Positions 8,216-17,182 of a DNA stretch of 64,000 bases are shown here, piece by piece. The translations under genes and the position numbers were made by a program. Below the pieces are notes generated by a model. That model searched no databases. It was not told the DNA's origin and saw only the letters and a list, made by a program, of their open reading frames with translations. The stretch is from Cacconaster sp033811195 (lineage in GTDB: Bacteria; Bacteroidota; Bacteroidia; Bacteroidales; UBA932), in the NCBI GenBank assembly GCA_033811195.1, contig JAPXOZ010000007.1:31770-95769 (forward strand). Reading direction: 5' to 3'. Positions within the stretch are counted from its first letter, which is position 1, and every line of letters begins with the position of its first letter.

Positions 8216-8713
8216 CTATATATGATTAAACTTCTTACCGCACTTGGTGCACTGGTGGTTGACGTTTTGGTATTTGCTTATAACCATTAGTGCGATGCTG
8301 GATAGGATCATTACTATTGCAATAATATCGAGGGAGTTGGATCTTATGTCCAGATTTCTGGAATAGACAAAATAGAGTCCGGGGATCAGGAATAAAAGGA
8401 CAGCAAGCAGTATAACAACTTTGGTGGACTTGGGGCGGGGAATGACTTCAACCTCTTTGCTGCCACATTTGGGGCAAAATGGTTGCGGACCTTTAATGTT
8501 ATCCTTGATAACCGGATCAATTAACTCCAGTGCCCTGTCGAAATCTTTTTCAAATACATATATGGAAATACCCGGAATTGGTCCGTAAGCCCCCGGCCGT
8601 TTGTCTATGGTCTCATCGTGCTGACGATAGGCAATATTGTTGACATCCAGGATGTTGACAATCCTGTTTGCAACAATGCTATCATTGCTTTTGTAAAGTA
8701 ATATTTCTTTCAT
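8216..8713 (-). CDS. DUF2007-type protein with zinc ribbons and two membrane helices
   Basis: 165 residues. The N-terminal 65 or so residues (EILLYKSNDSIVANRIVNIL) resemble DUF2007, a ferredoxin-fold putative signal-transducing domain. It is followed by a CPKC pair, two hydrophobic helices (VVILLAVLLFLIPGLYFVYS and IIAIVMILSSIALMVIS), then a second CTKC pair at the C-terminus. The two CxxC pairs flank the membrane hairpin and could together bind one zinc. It is followed, toward lower coordinates, by the strong hairpin at 8102 and sits 23 bases downstream of the next envelope gene, probably in one transcript. Function unknown. Confidence 0.7.
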   Translation of the reverse strand: MKEILLYKSNDSIVANRIVNILDVNNIAYRQHDETIDKRPGAYGPIPGISIYVFEKDFDRALELIDPVIKDNIKGPQPFCPKCGSKEVEVIPRPKSTKVVILLAVLLFLIPGLYFVYSRNLDIRSNSLDIIAIVMILSSIALMVISKYQNVNHQCTKCGKKFNHI

Positions 8714-8736
8714 AGCTTGTAGGTGCAGTTGAGGTT

Positions 8737-9480
8737 TTAAAACTGCAACGCAAGGGTAAATCCAACTGTGGGCTGCATTGTATTGCCCATTTGTATGCAG
8801 TTGACTGAGGGATATAGATCAAGGTTAAATGAGTAAACTTGCCTCAGGTCTTGTTCATACATATTCTTCACTTTAGCTATCCTTATGGCGTCTACAATAC
8901 TCCAAATATTGAGTCCTAAAGCACCTGCATAGCAAGCGGCTGCGATTATAAGTGGTCCTCCTTCCTCGCCATAAAAACCCACTTGTGTGAATACGGCAGC
9001 AGCACTTACAAGCGCAGCACTACCAAAGAATTTACCCAGTCCTCGTCCCCACTCTTCATTTATACACTCTCCAAGACCTGGGATGAAAAAGGATGCTACG
9101 CCGCTCCAAGCCGGATTAAGATCACCCGATACCGAAATGTAATCCTGATGGTTATACAGATGTTTGAGCTCTTGATATTTCATGCCCGGCCTAATATCAT
9201 AAAGAGGCTCTCTGCCTGAATAATAGGGTCTTGGCATCACTTTGTGGGTGAATACCTCACTTCTGCCTGACTCATAATGAATCATAAGAATGTCGGATTT
9301 CCATACAGAATAGATAACACCATCGGGTTCTTCGTACAACCTGTATTTAACTTCATCTGAGGTTATTTCAAGCACTTTTGCCCTAATTTCATCACCATTA
9401 TTCATGATTACGACATCCTGGGCGTTTGCTAAACCAATAGATGCGATTATGGCAATGAGAGAGTAAATTATTTTTTTCAT
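8737..9480 (-). CDS. Secreted or envelope protein of unknown function
   Basis: 247 residues with a signal peptide (MKKIIYSLIAIIASIGLANA). Residues 21-75 form a small beta domain (MNNGDEIRAKVLEITSDEVK) common in Bacteroidota surface proteins, where it is often annotated only as hypothetical. The central part (FFIPGLGECINEEWGRGLGK) plus two hydrophobic stretches near 165-205 resembles the DUF5683-like membrane region. The C-terminus ends in an aromatic residue (TLALQF), as in outer-membrane proteins. It precedes the DUF2007-like gene with a 23-base gap. No enzyme motif is visible. Confidence 0.55.
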   Translation of the reverse strand: MKKIIYSLIAIIASIGLANAQDVVIMNNGDEIRAKVLEITSDEVKYRLYEEPDGVIYSVWKSDILMIHYESGRSEVFTHKVMPRPYYSGREPLYDIRPGMKYQELKHLYNHQDYISVSGDLNPAWSGVASFFIPGLGECINEEWGRGLGKFFGSAALVSAAAVFTQVGFYGEEGGPLIIAAACYAGALGLNIWSIVDAIRIAKVKNMYEQDLRQVYSFNLDLYPSVNCIQMGNTMQPTVGFTLALQF

Positions 9481-9825
9481 GACTTAAATGTAAACTTTAT
9501 AAAATTCGTGAATTTAGATCTGTTCTTAGGTAGTGTTCAAGCTGTTTTTCAATACAATAAGCGTTGGCAAATGCACACTTAACACAGGGACTGCCACTAC
9601 ATTTGACTCGGCAAATTTAGATAATTATGGCAGAATAACGAGAAAAAATCGATCTAAATGGTATCGTTTGCTATTTTTTTAACAAAAGCAGGCAAAGCAC
9701 TTTTATTCTGATCTTGCGAATGCGCTTTTACTACGCTGTATAACGGGAATTCACGTTAAATATTAGGGATTTATTATCTTTGCAGCGCAAATGCGAAATT
9801 TTTACTTTTATTTAGGAATACAATT
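9481..9825. other. Divergent intergenic region with a promoter, no gene
   Basis: About 345 AT-rich bases between the secreted-protein gene and the flavodiiron gene. On the plus strand TATCTTTG at 9775-9782 is a -7 box for the flavodiiron gene. On the minus strand TAAATTTG at 9612-9619 may serve the secreted-protein gene, but at 130 bases from its ATG that is weak. No RNA gene was recognised. Confidence 0.45.
9775..9782 (+). promoter_or_regulatory. TATCTTTG -7 promoter box upstream of the flavodiiron gene
   Basis: TATCTTTG matches TAnnTTTG and lies 43 bases before the ATG at 9826. No perfect TTTG element is seen at -33. Confidence 0.55.
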
Positions 9826-11004
9826 ATGAAGAAAATCACTGATGATGTTATCTATATAGGCACTGACCACCTTGATATTGACCTTTTTGAAAGCCAATAC
9901 AGGGTGCCGCAAGGCGTTTCCTATAACTCATATCTTATTCTGGATAAGAAAATAGCCATAATGGATACTGCCGATGTCAGAAAAGGAGAGGAGTGGGAGG
10001 CAAATCTGAGAAAGGCCCTTGGAGAGAGAAGGCCTGATTATTTGGTCGTTCATCACCTCGAACCCGACCATTCTTCCATGATTGCGAGGGTACTGGAAAC
10101 ATATCCCGATATTCAGATTGTGACAGGGGTAAGGTCTGTCAAGATGCTTCAGCAGTTTTTTGATACGCCGGATATTGCCGGCCGCTGTATTACGATGAAG
10201 GAGGGGGATGTTCTGGATTTGGGAAAACACAAACTCCATTTTTATGCGGCGCCTATGGTGCATTGGCCCGAAGTTATGGTTTCATTTGATGAATATGATG
10301 GTGCACTTTACAGTGCAGATGGTTTCGGTAAATTCGGTGCACTTTCAGAATGTGGCTTCTATAGCAGCGAAGACCCCGATTGGTCTGAAGAGGCACGGCG
10401 CTATTATATCAATATCGTGGGAAAATATGGCGGACCTGTTCAGAATCTCCTTAAAAAAGCTGCCACTCTTCCCATAAAGAGTATTCGTCCGCTCCACGGT
10501 CCTATTATAAATGAAGACCTTGGAAAATATATCAAACTCTATGATACCTGGAGCAGTTATACTCCTGAATCAAAGGGTATTATGATAGCAGTGGCCTCAA
10601 TTTACGGCGGCACTATGAGGGCAGCTGAAAAGCTTAAAGAGATACTTGAGTCCAAAGGGGCGGAGAATGTCTTCATCAAGGATCTATGTCGTACCGAGAT
10701 TTCCCGCAATGTTTCTGATGCATTCCGCTATGACAAACTTGTCCTTGCAGCCTCTTCTTACGACAATGGTGTTTTTACGCCTATGCACAATTTCCTGCAT
10801 CTGCTTCAGATTAAATGTTACACCGGACGTACTGTGGGAATTATAGAAAATGGCTCATGGGCACCTTCTGCGGCAAGAGTTATGAATGAAATGCTCAGTC
10901 AGATGTCCAATCTGACAATAGTAGAACCGACTGTTACTATTATGAGCCGTATGAAACGTACCGACTATTCTGCTCTCGAGCAGCTTGCCGACGCACTGTT
11001 GTAG
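9826..11004 (+). CDS. fprA: Flavodiiron protein (A-type flavoprotein)
   Basis: A cytoplasmic 392-residue enzyme that reduces O2 (and in some members NO) to water with electrons from rubredoxin. The metallo-beta-lactamase part carries the diiron ligands H77-x-E79-x-D81-H82, H146, D165 and H224. The flavodoxin domain starts near residue 250 (IMIAVASIYGGTMRAAEKL) and binds FMN. Length is as expected for class A without extra domains. It is a single gene with its own -7 box. Together with the rubrerythrin at 18547 it points to an anaerobe coping with oxygen exposure. The 27-base gap to the convergent rlmI-like gene holds no clear terminator. Confidence 0.93.
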   Translation: MKKITDDVIYIGTDHLDIDLFESQYRVPQGVSYNSYLILDKKIAIMDTADVRKGEEWEANLRKALGERRPDYLVVHHLEPDHSSMIARVLETYPDIQIVTGVRSVKMLQQFFDTPDIAGRCITMKEGDVLDLGKHKLHFYAAPMVHWPEVMVSFDEYDGALYSADGFGKFGALSECGFYSSEDPDWSEEARRYYINIVGKYGGPVQNLLKKAATLPIKSIRPLHGPIINEDLGKYIKLYDTWSSYTPESKGIMIAVASIYGGTMRAAEKLKEILESKGAENVFIKDLCRTEISRNVSDAFRYDKLVLAASSYDNGVFTPMHNFLHLLQIKCYTGRTVGIIENGSWAPSAARVMNEMLSQMSNLTIVEPTVTIMSRMKRTDYSALEQLADALL

Positions 11005-11031
11005 ACAACGCTATTCAGATAGGGTAGAGTA

Positions 11032-12213
11032 TTATTCAACGTAGAGTACCAGCCCTTTGAGGTACTCGCCTTCCGGATGGAAAATATTGACGGGATGGTC
11101 GGCCGGTTGATTGAGCCGGTCGAGGATCTTTACATTGCGTCCCGCTTCTGCCGCAGCTGAAAAAACAGCAAGGGCGAAAGAGTTGCTGTCCACCACCTGT
11201 GAGCAACTGAAGGTAAAGATGATACCTCCGGGTGCTACCTTGGAAATAGCCGCAGCATTGAGTTTCTGATAGCCTCTGAGTGCATTTCTTATTGCTCCGC
11301 GGTGTTTGGCGAAAGCCGGAGGATCCACAATTATCAGATTATATTTGTCCTTCGGCGAATTTTTGACGAAATCAATGGCATCCTCACAGAAAGAATGATG
11401 GTTGGAAAAGGCGTTGAGGGCAACATTTTTCTCCATCATCGCAACTGCTTTGGAGGAACTGTCCACCGAATCCACTCCTACGGCTCCTCCGGCGAGCGCA
11501 TAGATTGAAAAGCCCCCTGTATAACTGAAGAGATTGAGCACATTTCTTCCTTTAGCATACTGTTCTACGAGTGCCCTGTTCTCCCTCTGGTCTAGGAAGA
11601 AACCGGTCTTCTGACCCTCATCCCAGTTGACGATGAACTTATGCCTATTTTCCGTCACAATTCCTTCACACTCATCGGTAAAATCTTCGTTACGATAAAG
11701 ATAACCGTCGTTGAGATCGAGTCCCGCCTTGAAAGGTGCTGTGCCCGAACTCTTATCATAAATCGCCTTGAGCTTTTCCCCATAAACCTCTATAAGTGCA
11801 TCGACAATCTTTTCCAAAGAAAGAAACATCCCAACCGAATGCGCCTGCACTACTGCTACGCCATTGTACCAGTCCACTATGAGACCTGGGAGCATATCTC
11901 CCTCTCCGTGCACCAGACGATAACAGTTGGTATTTTTAAGAGAAAGAGAGAGTCTATGCCTGTAGGCAGCGCCGATCCTGTCTTTCCAGAAATCAGCAGA
12001 GAGCGCAGCTTCATCAAAACTCAAGATCCGCACTGCTATGGAGCCTATCTGGAAATGTCCGTAGCCCAGACATTCACCGCTTTGGCTAATCACGGATACG
12101 ATATCACCTTCATATGGTTCTCCTTCGATGCGTGATATGGCACCTGAAAAGAGCCAGGGATGGCGGCGCAGGAGGGATTCTTCCCGACCTTTCTTGAGGT
12201 GGATGCGTGTCAT
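11032..12213 (-). CDS. rlmI: RlmI-like class I SAM-dependent rRNA methyltransferase
   Basis: 393 residues. An N-terminal PUA domain (RRHPWLFSGAISRIEG, about 1-75) precedes a central linking domain and a Rossmann methyltransferase domain. FFLDQREN near residue 205, LNLFSYTGGFSIYAL (motif I) near 225 and the catalytic-loop motif VDPPAFAKHRG near 300 are the m5C/RlmI-family hallmarks. RlmI methylates a cytosine in 23S rRNA; the exact base here is inferred from homology. Its ATG overlaps the stop of the upstream exonuclease gene by 4 bases, so it is the last cistron of the purM-led operon. Confidence 0.88.
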   Translation of the reverse strand: MTRIHLKKGREESLLRRHPWLFSGAISRIEGEPYEGDIVSVISQSGECLGYGHFQIGSIAVRILSFDEAALSADFWKDRIGAAYRHRLSLSLKNTNCYRLVHGEGDMLPGLIVDWYNGVAVVQAHSVGMFLSLEKIVDALIEVYGEKLKAIYDKSSGTAPFKAGLDLNDGYLYRNEDFTDECEGIVTENRHKFIVNWDEGQKTGFFLDQRENRALVEQYAKGRNVLNLFSYTGGFSIYALAGGAVGVDSVDSSSKAVAMMEKNVALNAFSNHHSFCEDAIDFVKNSPKDKYNLIIVDPPAFAKHRGAIRNALRGYQKLNAAAISKVAPGGIIFTFSCSQVVDSNSFALAVFSAAAEAGRNVKILDRLNQPADHPVNIFHPEGEYLKGLVLYVE

Positions 12214-12818
12214 ACTTCGTTCTCTTTGATTGGAGCTTTGGGAGAGGCGAGGAGCTTTTTATACATCTTGACGCAGATCCAGGCGTCAGTAGCTGCGTAG
12301 AGTTTTTGCGCAGGGGTTAGTGTTTTCGCCTCCCAGTTGGAGAGTTGCTGTGCCTTGGAAATTCTTTTGCCGAGGATAATGCCCGCCAACTTGCGTACGC
12401 TTTTCTCCAGTATGCCGTATTGTTCCACGAAGTCTTGCAGGTCTATAAATCTTTGCGGCTCAAATTCTCTGTAATGCTGCAGTCCTCTGATGTCATCAGT
12501 TATGGCTGCTCCTACTTTAGTGATCTCCGGATCTGATAGGATATCTGCCAACTCCTGCGGGAGGCCTATCTTCTGTACTCTGAAAAGATATGCTTTTGTT
12601 TCGCTGGAGAGTTGCAGCAATGCTGTGGGATGGCGAGGGGTATTGGCGTGGAAATTTGGCTTGGTTTCGGTATCAAAGCCAATAAAGATTTGTTCTCTCA
12701 GATGCTTTACCGCCTCTGAATATTTTTTCCCGGTAGTAGAGATCACACTTATTTCTCCGGGAAATGAAATGATTTCCAGGCAATCCAGCTCCTCCGGTGT
12801 AATTATCTCGCTTAGCAT
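12210..12818 (-). CDS. DEDD-type 3'-5' exonuclease domain protein
   Basis: 202 residues with the RNase D/WRN exonuclease fold: Exo I FIGFDTETKP (residues 46-55; catalytic D-x-E), Exo II around VGAAITDDIRGL (about 117-128), and Exo III YAATDAWICVKMY near 173-185. The Y-x(3)-D spacing in YAATD marks a DEDDy enzyme. It lacks HRDC domains, so it is smaller than RNase D and resembles the stand-alone 3'-5' exonucleases common in Bacteroidota. Substrate could be RNA or DNA. It is coupled to the rlmI-like gene by a 4-base overlap and starts 2 bases after the racemase stop. Confidence 0.85.
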   Translation of the reverse strand: MLSEIITPEELDCLEIISFPGEISVISTTGKKYSEAVKHLREQIFIGFDTETKPNFHANTPRHPTALLQLSSETKAYLFRVQKIGLPQELADILSDPEITKVGAAITDDIRGLQHYREFEPQRFIDLQDFVEQYGILEKSVRKLAGIILGKRISKAQQLSNWEAKTLTPAQKLYAATDAWICVKMYKKLLASPKAPIKENEV

Positions 12819-12820
12819 TA

Positions 12821-14305
12821 TTAGAGTGTAGGGTAGATGAGTTCGTAAGAGTAGGGTAGCAGCAATTTGATGCGCAGGAGGTTGTTGCTGTCTATATTGC
12901 TCCTTGAGAAGGGCACCTGTTTGGTTGTTATGGTTTTTGAATCCACCTCCCTGCCATATTTAAACTCGTAGGTGAGTTTTCCGTCAGGAGTGAGATATGT
13001 ATTGTCGAGGAATCCGTCAGGGACGGAAATGTATCCGTTGACCTTTTGATCCCCGATTCGCAGGGCGAGGTTACCATCTTCACGAAGTGTATTGTAGCAC
13101 TCTATCGCAGTGTAGACCGCGGGGTCTATGAATATGAAGTCATCTGCGATGAGATGCTTGTAGAGATATTGGTTCTCTACTTTGATATTCCTGAGTTCGC
13201 TTATGACCTGATGGAGTGTCTCTATCAGGAAAGGATAATGGGTGCAACCCAGAATGACCGCTCTCAGAGGGGCTGTAGAACCACTCAAACGGTGTTTTTC
13301 CACTAGAGAAACGAGGTTGAAACGGGCATAATTAACAGCATCGTTGAGCTGGATATCTCTGTAGTTGCCTTGCGCATCCCTTCTGTAAAGCATTTTGTTA
13401 CCTGAAAAGTCAAAATTGTAAATTCTCATCAGATTGATGTCAAGGGAATCATCTCCTCGGCCTATACGAGGACCCCTGTATGAATCACGAGGTGTATAAA
13501 GAGCGGGATTGACAAAATCAGGCTCGCTGTCAACCGCCTCGGCAAATCCATACCCTTTTTGATTTACAACCGTAACATTTGTCTTGATGCCGCGTTCTGC
13601 TACCATTTCTTCGATTGTGCGCTGATATGCACCGGAGGCGATGGTACCGGGTGTTGCGAGTACTCCAATGGCAAAAGGTTCATCACCTTCACTGACATTT
13701 AGCTGGTCAAGGGTTGCTTTTACGCCGGCATTTATAACTCCAATTACCTTGACACCGGTGTTGCTCTGCTCCAGTAATGAAGTTATATCTTTCAGTCCAT
13801 ATGCGGTAGCGGTGTTGCAGGCGATCACAATGATTTTGACGCGGGGTTTAATCCCATCGGATTTCCTGTCGTATTGGGTTTCGTAGTAGTTGTCGTCGAG
13901 AAGGAAAAGCGCATCTTTTATCACCAGTTCCCTGAGATAATCGCTCTTTCCTTCGGCGTCATAATTTCCGTAGGGCATATTGGCCTGGTCAGCGAGATAT
14001 ATGAAATGTTCACCTGCAAAATCCAGGATGTCATCATCGCCTATTTGGCCGGTGATGTTGTCAAAAACATCAAGAGATACAATTTTTTCGAGGACTGTCA
14101 ATCCGCCCGTACCGGAATCGAAGACTCCGATGGGAAGCATTTTAAGATCTTCGGGATACTTTTCAAATTCCCCATAAAACACAGAGGTACTATCATAGAG
14201 AGCTCTATCCATTATAGGAAGATTGACGAGAGTTTGACGGGCGTTTTTCTTACAGGAAGATAACGCCACAGAGAATGCCAGGATGATAATCAGTGCTTTT
14301 TTCAT
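12821..14305 (-). CDS. Lipid-anchored glutamate racemase homologue with a large insertion
   Basis: 494 residues. Residues 1-18 are a lipoprotein signal (ILAFSVALSSC, lipid-accepting C18), so the enzyme is predicted on the periplasmic face. The rest is an Asp/Glu racemase: GVFDSGTGGLTVLEKI (60-75), YLADQANMPYG (103-113), and both catalytic cysteines, C163 in IACNTATAYG and C354 in ILGCTHYPF. Ordinary MurI is cytosolic and about 270 residues. Here about 75 extra residues lie between the two half-sites (roughly 255-330) and an extension follows the second. The intact cysteines suggest activity, but substrate and reason for export are unknown. It is packed tightly between purM and the exonuclease gene. 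Confidence 0.85.
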   Translation of the reverse strand: MKKALIIILAFSVALSSCKKNARQTLVNLPIMDRALYDSTSVFYGEFEKYPEDLKMLPIGVFDSGTGGLTVLEKIVSLDVFDNITGQIGDDDILDFAGEHFIYLADQANMPYGNYDAEGKSDYLRELVIKDALFLLDDNYYETQYDRKSDGIKPRVKIIVIACNTATAYGLKDITSLLEQSNTGVKVIGVINAGVKATLDQLNVSEGDEPFAIGVLATPGTIASGAYQRTIEEMVAERGIKTNVTVVNQKGYGFAEAVDSEPDFVNPALYTPRDSYRGPRIGRGDDSLDINLMRIYNFDFSGNKMLYRRDAQGNYRDIQLNDAVNYARFNLVSLVEKHRLSGSTAPLRAVILGCTHYPFLIETLHQVISELRNIKVENQYLYKHLIADDFIFIDPAVYTAIECYNTLREDGNLALRIGDQKVNGYISVPDGFLDNTYLTPDGKLTYEFKYGREVDSKTITTKQVPFSRSNIDSNNLLRIKLLLPYSYELIYPTL

Positions 14306-14307
14306 AA

Positions 14308-15489
14308 TTACCTTCTGTAGTTGAATTTTCCGTATTCTGATATAATTTCGACCTCGGCCTGTGAGGCTTTTTCCACTCTTCCAATGATACGCGCCTCTAT
14401 TCCGAATCCTTCGGAGATAGAGATAATATCTTGTGCAATATTTTCAGGAACATAAAGTTCCATCCTGTGTCCCATATTGAATACCTTGTACATCTCGCTC
14501 CAAGGGGTGCCTGATTCCTGTTGGATAGTCCTGAAGAGCACCGGTGTAGGGAAGAGGTTGTCCTTAATAACTTTGAGTTCTTCGATGAAGTGGAGTACCT
14601 TGGTCTGGGCGCCACCCGAGCAGTGCACCATACCGTGGATCTGTGGCCGGTATTTCTCAAGAACCTCCTTGATTACCGGTGCATAGGTGCGGGTAGGGGA
14701 GAGTACCAGTTTGCCGTAGGTAAGTCCGGTCTCCGGTTCAATATCGGTAAGGGACTTGCTGCCACAATATACATATTTTTCGTTGACGGAATTGTCAAAA
14801 CTTTCGGGATATTTGGTTGCGATGGAGTGTTCAAAAACATCATGACGTGCTGAGGTAAGGCCATTGCTGCCCATTCCTCCGTTGTACTCCTCTTCATAGG
14901 TAGCTTGTCCGAAGGAGGTAAGTCCTACCACCACATCGCCGGCGCAGATATGCGCATTGTCTATTACATCGTCGCGACGCATACGGGCGCATACAGTGCT
15001 GTCAACTATCACGGTTCTCACCAAATCCCCCACATCTGCAGTCTCCCCGCCTGTGAGCAGCAACCCGATACCGAGATCAGCCATCTTATCGGCAAACTCC
15101 TGTGAGCCTCCAATCAGAGCGCTGATTACCTCTCCGGGTATAAGTCGCTTGTTTCGCCCGATAGTGGAGGAGAGCAGGATATTATCCGTGGCTCCCACAC
15201 AGAGCAGATCGTCCGTATTCATCACTATTGCATCCTGGGCGATACCCTTCCAGACGCTCATGTCGCCTGTCTCTTTCCAGTAAATGTAAGCCAGAGAACT
15301 CTTGGTACCGGCTCCATCCGCGTGCATTACTACGCAATATTCAGGATCATTTCCCAGAAAATCGGGTACAATCTTGCAGAATGCTTTCGGGAAAAGCCCC
15401 TTATCCATATCGGCGATAGCTTTATGTACATCTTCCTTAGACGAGGAAACCCCTCTTGCTGCATATCTGTTGGCTTCAGTATTGTTCAT
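14308..15489 (-). CDS. purM: Phosphoribosylformylglycinamidine cyclo-ligase (AIR synthase)
   Basis: Fifth step of purine synthesis: ATP-dependent closure of FGAM to AIR. With the ATG at 15487-15489 it has 393 residues. PurM features are RYAARGVSSSKEDVHKAI at the start, VMHADGAGTKSSLAYIYW (ATP/substrate loop), DAIVMNTDDLLCVGA, and LLTGGETADVGD. An ATG 15 codons earlier is in frame, but the added residues do not resemble the family. It heads a minus-strand operon in which the racemase starts 2 bases after its stop. No clear -7 box is seen in the 160 bases before the divergent dacB. The Bacteroidota version is longer than the E. coli enzyme (345). Confidence 0.9.
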   Translation of the reverse strand: MNNTEANRYAARGVSSSKEDVHKAIADMDKGLFPKAFCKIVPDFLGNDPEYCVVMHADGAGTKSSLAYIYWKETGDMSVWKGIAQDAIVMNTDDLLCVGATDNILLSSTIGRNKRLIPGEVISALIGGSQEFADKMADLGIGLLLTGGETADVGDLVRTVIVDSTVCARMRRDDVIDNAHICAGDVVVGLTSFGQATYEEEYNGGMGSNGLTSARHDVFEHSIATKYPESFDNSVNEKYVYCGSKSLTDIEPETGLTYGKLVLSPTRTYAPVIKEVLEKYRPQIHGMVHCSGGAQTKVLHFIEELKVIKDNLFPTPVLFRTIQQESGTPWSEMYKVFNMGHRMELYVPENIAQDIISISEGFGIEARIIGRVEKASQAEVEIISEYGKFNYRR

Positions 15490-15600
15490 ATTAAAACTAT
15501 TTGGTCTACTATCTGTAAACAAGCAATTCTCCATTGTTGTATAAAACTGCTCTTTGTCGGTTCCGCTTTTTGAATAATATTCTACAAAATTACTTGTTTT

Positions 15601-15632
15601 ATTGAAACAATCCCTCTTTTTTGCTATTTTTG
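15601..15632 (+). promoter_or_regulatory. Bacteroidota-type promoter of dacB
   Basis: ATTG at 15601-15604, a 20-base spacer and TATTTTTG at 15625-15632 fit the -33/-7 pattern, 25 bases ahead of the dacB ATG. Confidence 0.6.
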
Positions 15633-15656
15633 TCGTCCTAATTAAAGCACAATAAT

Positions 15657-17138
15657 ATGCGTATAAGATTAATTGCCGTCCTTTTGCTTTTACCGGGGCT
15701 TGTTTTTGCTCAGAACCGGGTACAAAATTACATTAACAGACAGTTAAAAACAGACTCACTCTTTGTCAATGCGGCCGTCGGTATTCTTGCAGTAGATGAA
15801 AATGGAAAGGAGATAGCTTCCTGGAATGGTGAGATGCCATTGTTGACTGCTTCCACCATGAAGACCATTACCACAGGCGTAGCTATCGAGGTGCTTGGAC
15901 CAGACTTTAAGTTTTCTACAAAAGTTGCTTACGACGGCCATATAATGGAGGATGGTACCCTCAACGGTGACCTCTATATTGTTGGCGGAGGTGATCCTAC
16001 ATTAGGTTCTACTGATGAAATCGCATATCCGATAGATTCGATTTTCGGCATATGGGCAGAGGCAATAGCTGAAGCCGGTATCAAACGCATCAACGGCAGT
16101 ATTATCGGTGATGATCGTTTCTTTATTGACGAGAATATTCCCGATAGTTGGGCTTATGGCAATCTCGGCTACTATTACGGCAGTGGTCCTTCCGGACTCT
16201 CATACGCAGAAAACCTTAGCCGTTTTGAGATTGAACCGGGCGCAACAGTGGGTGATCCTGTTAAAATAACACCGCTTCCTCCATATTCTCCCAAAATGAC
16301 CTATATCAACGAAGTTGTCACCGGTCCTGAAAAGAGTCGTGACGGTACTGAGTACTACGTAACCAACCTTGCGCCGGTAGGCAAATTTGTGGGTACTTAT
16401 GCAGTGGATATGCCTAAGAGAGTAGTTACTCGTTCCAACAGGTTCGGACCTTCGACCTGTGCAGGCGCATTCGATTCATTCCTTGCAGGTAAAGGCATTC
16501 CTTCAAGAGGAGTCAATGATGTAGCTTCTCTAAAGCAGATGGGTATTGCTGTTCCCGACCAGGATAAACTCACTTATCTTGTGGAGACTTTCTCTCCGGA
16601 ATTGATCGAGGTTATCAATGTAACAAATACCATTAGCAATAACTTTTATGCCGAGATAATGCTGAAGATGCTTGGAAAGGTGCTCGTTGACAATTCTTAT
16701 TTTTATGCATCCACCGAGGCTGTAGAACAGTATCTCCAGGATCGCGGTGTTGACACTTACGGACTCCACCAGGACGATGGCAGCGGTCTCTCCAGGGAAA
16801 ACTATGTTTCTCCGAGATTCTTTACCAATTTTTATACTTATAAAGAACAAAGTGCTACATTTGACCAATACTTTGAGAGTTTCCCCGGTCCGGGGCGCCC
16901 TGGTACACTTGAAGGGGTGCTAAAAGGAGAAAAACAGGAAATTAAGGAGATTATCAGGGCCAAGAGCGGTTCTTTGTCAAGTGTGAGATGCTATGCGGGC
17001 TATGTAAAGACGAAGAAGGGCTACATCAAGTTTGCCGTACTGGTAAACAATTTTGATTGTCCCACAAGTGCGGTTCAGCCAAAAATCGAGGGATTTATGA
17101 GTGAACTTGCCAAGTATGGCAGGGGCAGTCGCAGATAG
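15657..17138 (+). CDS. dacB: D-alanyl-D-alanine carboxypeptidase/endopeptidase, PBP4 type
   Basis: A 493-residue periplasmic S13 family peptidase trimming or cutting peptidoglycan cross-links. A signal peptide ends near LVFAQ. Active-site motifs are S66-TM-K69 in LLTASTMKTI, the SNN motif in NTISNNFYAEI near residue 328, and KSG in RAKSGSLSSV near residue 438. A large insertion between the SxxK and SxN motifs is typical of PBP4. It has its own promoter and is followed after 44 bases by an aminotransferase gene, which may be co-transcribed although the products are unrelated. Confidence 0.92.
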   Translation: MRIRLIAVLLLLPGLVFAQNRVQNYINRQLKTDSLFVNAAVGILAVDENGKEIASWNGEMPLLTASTMKTITTGVAIEVLGPDFKFSTKVAYDGHIMEDGTLNGDLYIVGGGDPTLGSTDEIAYPIDSIFGIWAEAIAEAGIKRINGSIIGDDRFFIDENIPDSWAYGNLGYYYGSGPSGLSYAENLSRFEIEPGATVGDPVKITPLPPYSPKMTYINEVVTGPEKSRDGTEYYVTNLAPVGKFVGTYAVDMPKRVVTRSNRFGPSTCAGAFDSFLAGKGIPSRGVNDVASLKQMGIAVPDQDKLTYLVETFSPELIEVINVTNTISNNFYAEIMLKMLGKVLVDNSYFYASTEAVEQYLQDRGVDTYGLHQDDGSGLSRENYVSPRFFTNFYTYKEQSATFDQYFESFPGPGRPGTLEGVLKGEKQEIKEIIRAKSGSLSSVRCYAGYVKTKKGYIKFAVLVNNFDCPTSAVQPKIEGFMSELAKYGRGSRR

Positions 17139-17182
17139 ATTGAGAAGTAAATATTTTAATAACAATAACAACAGATTTTAAC

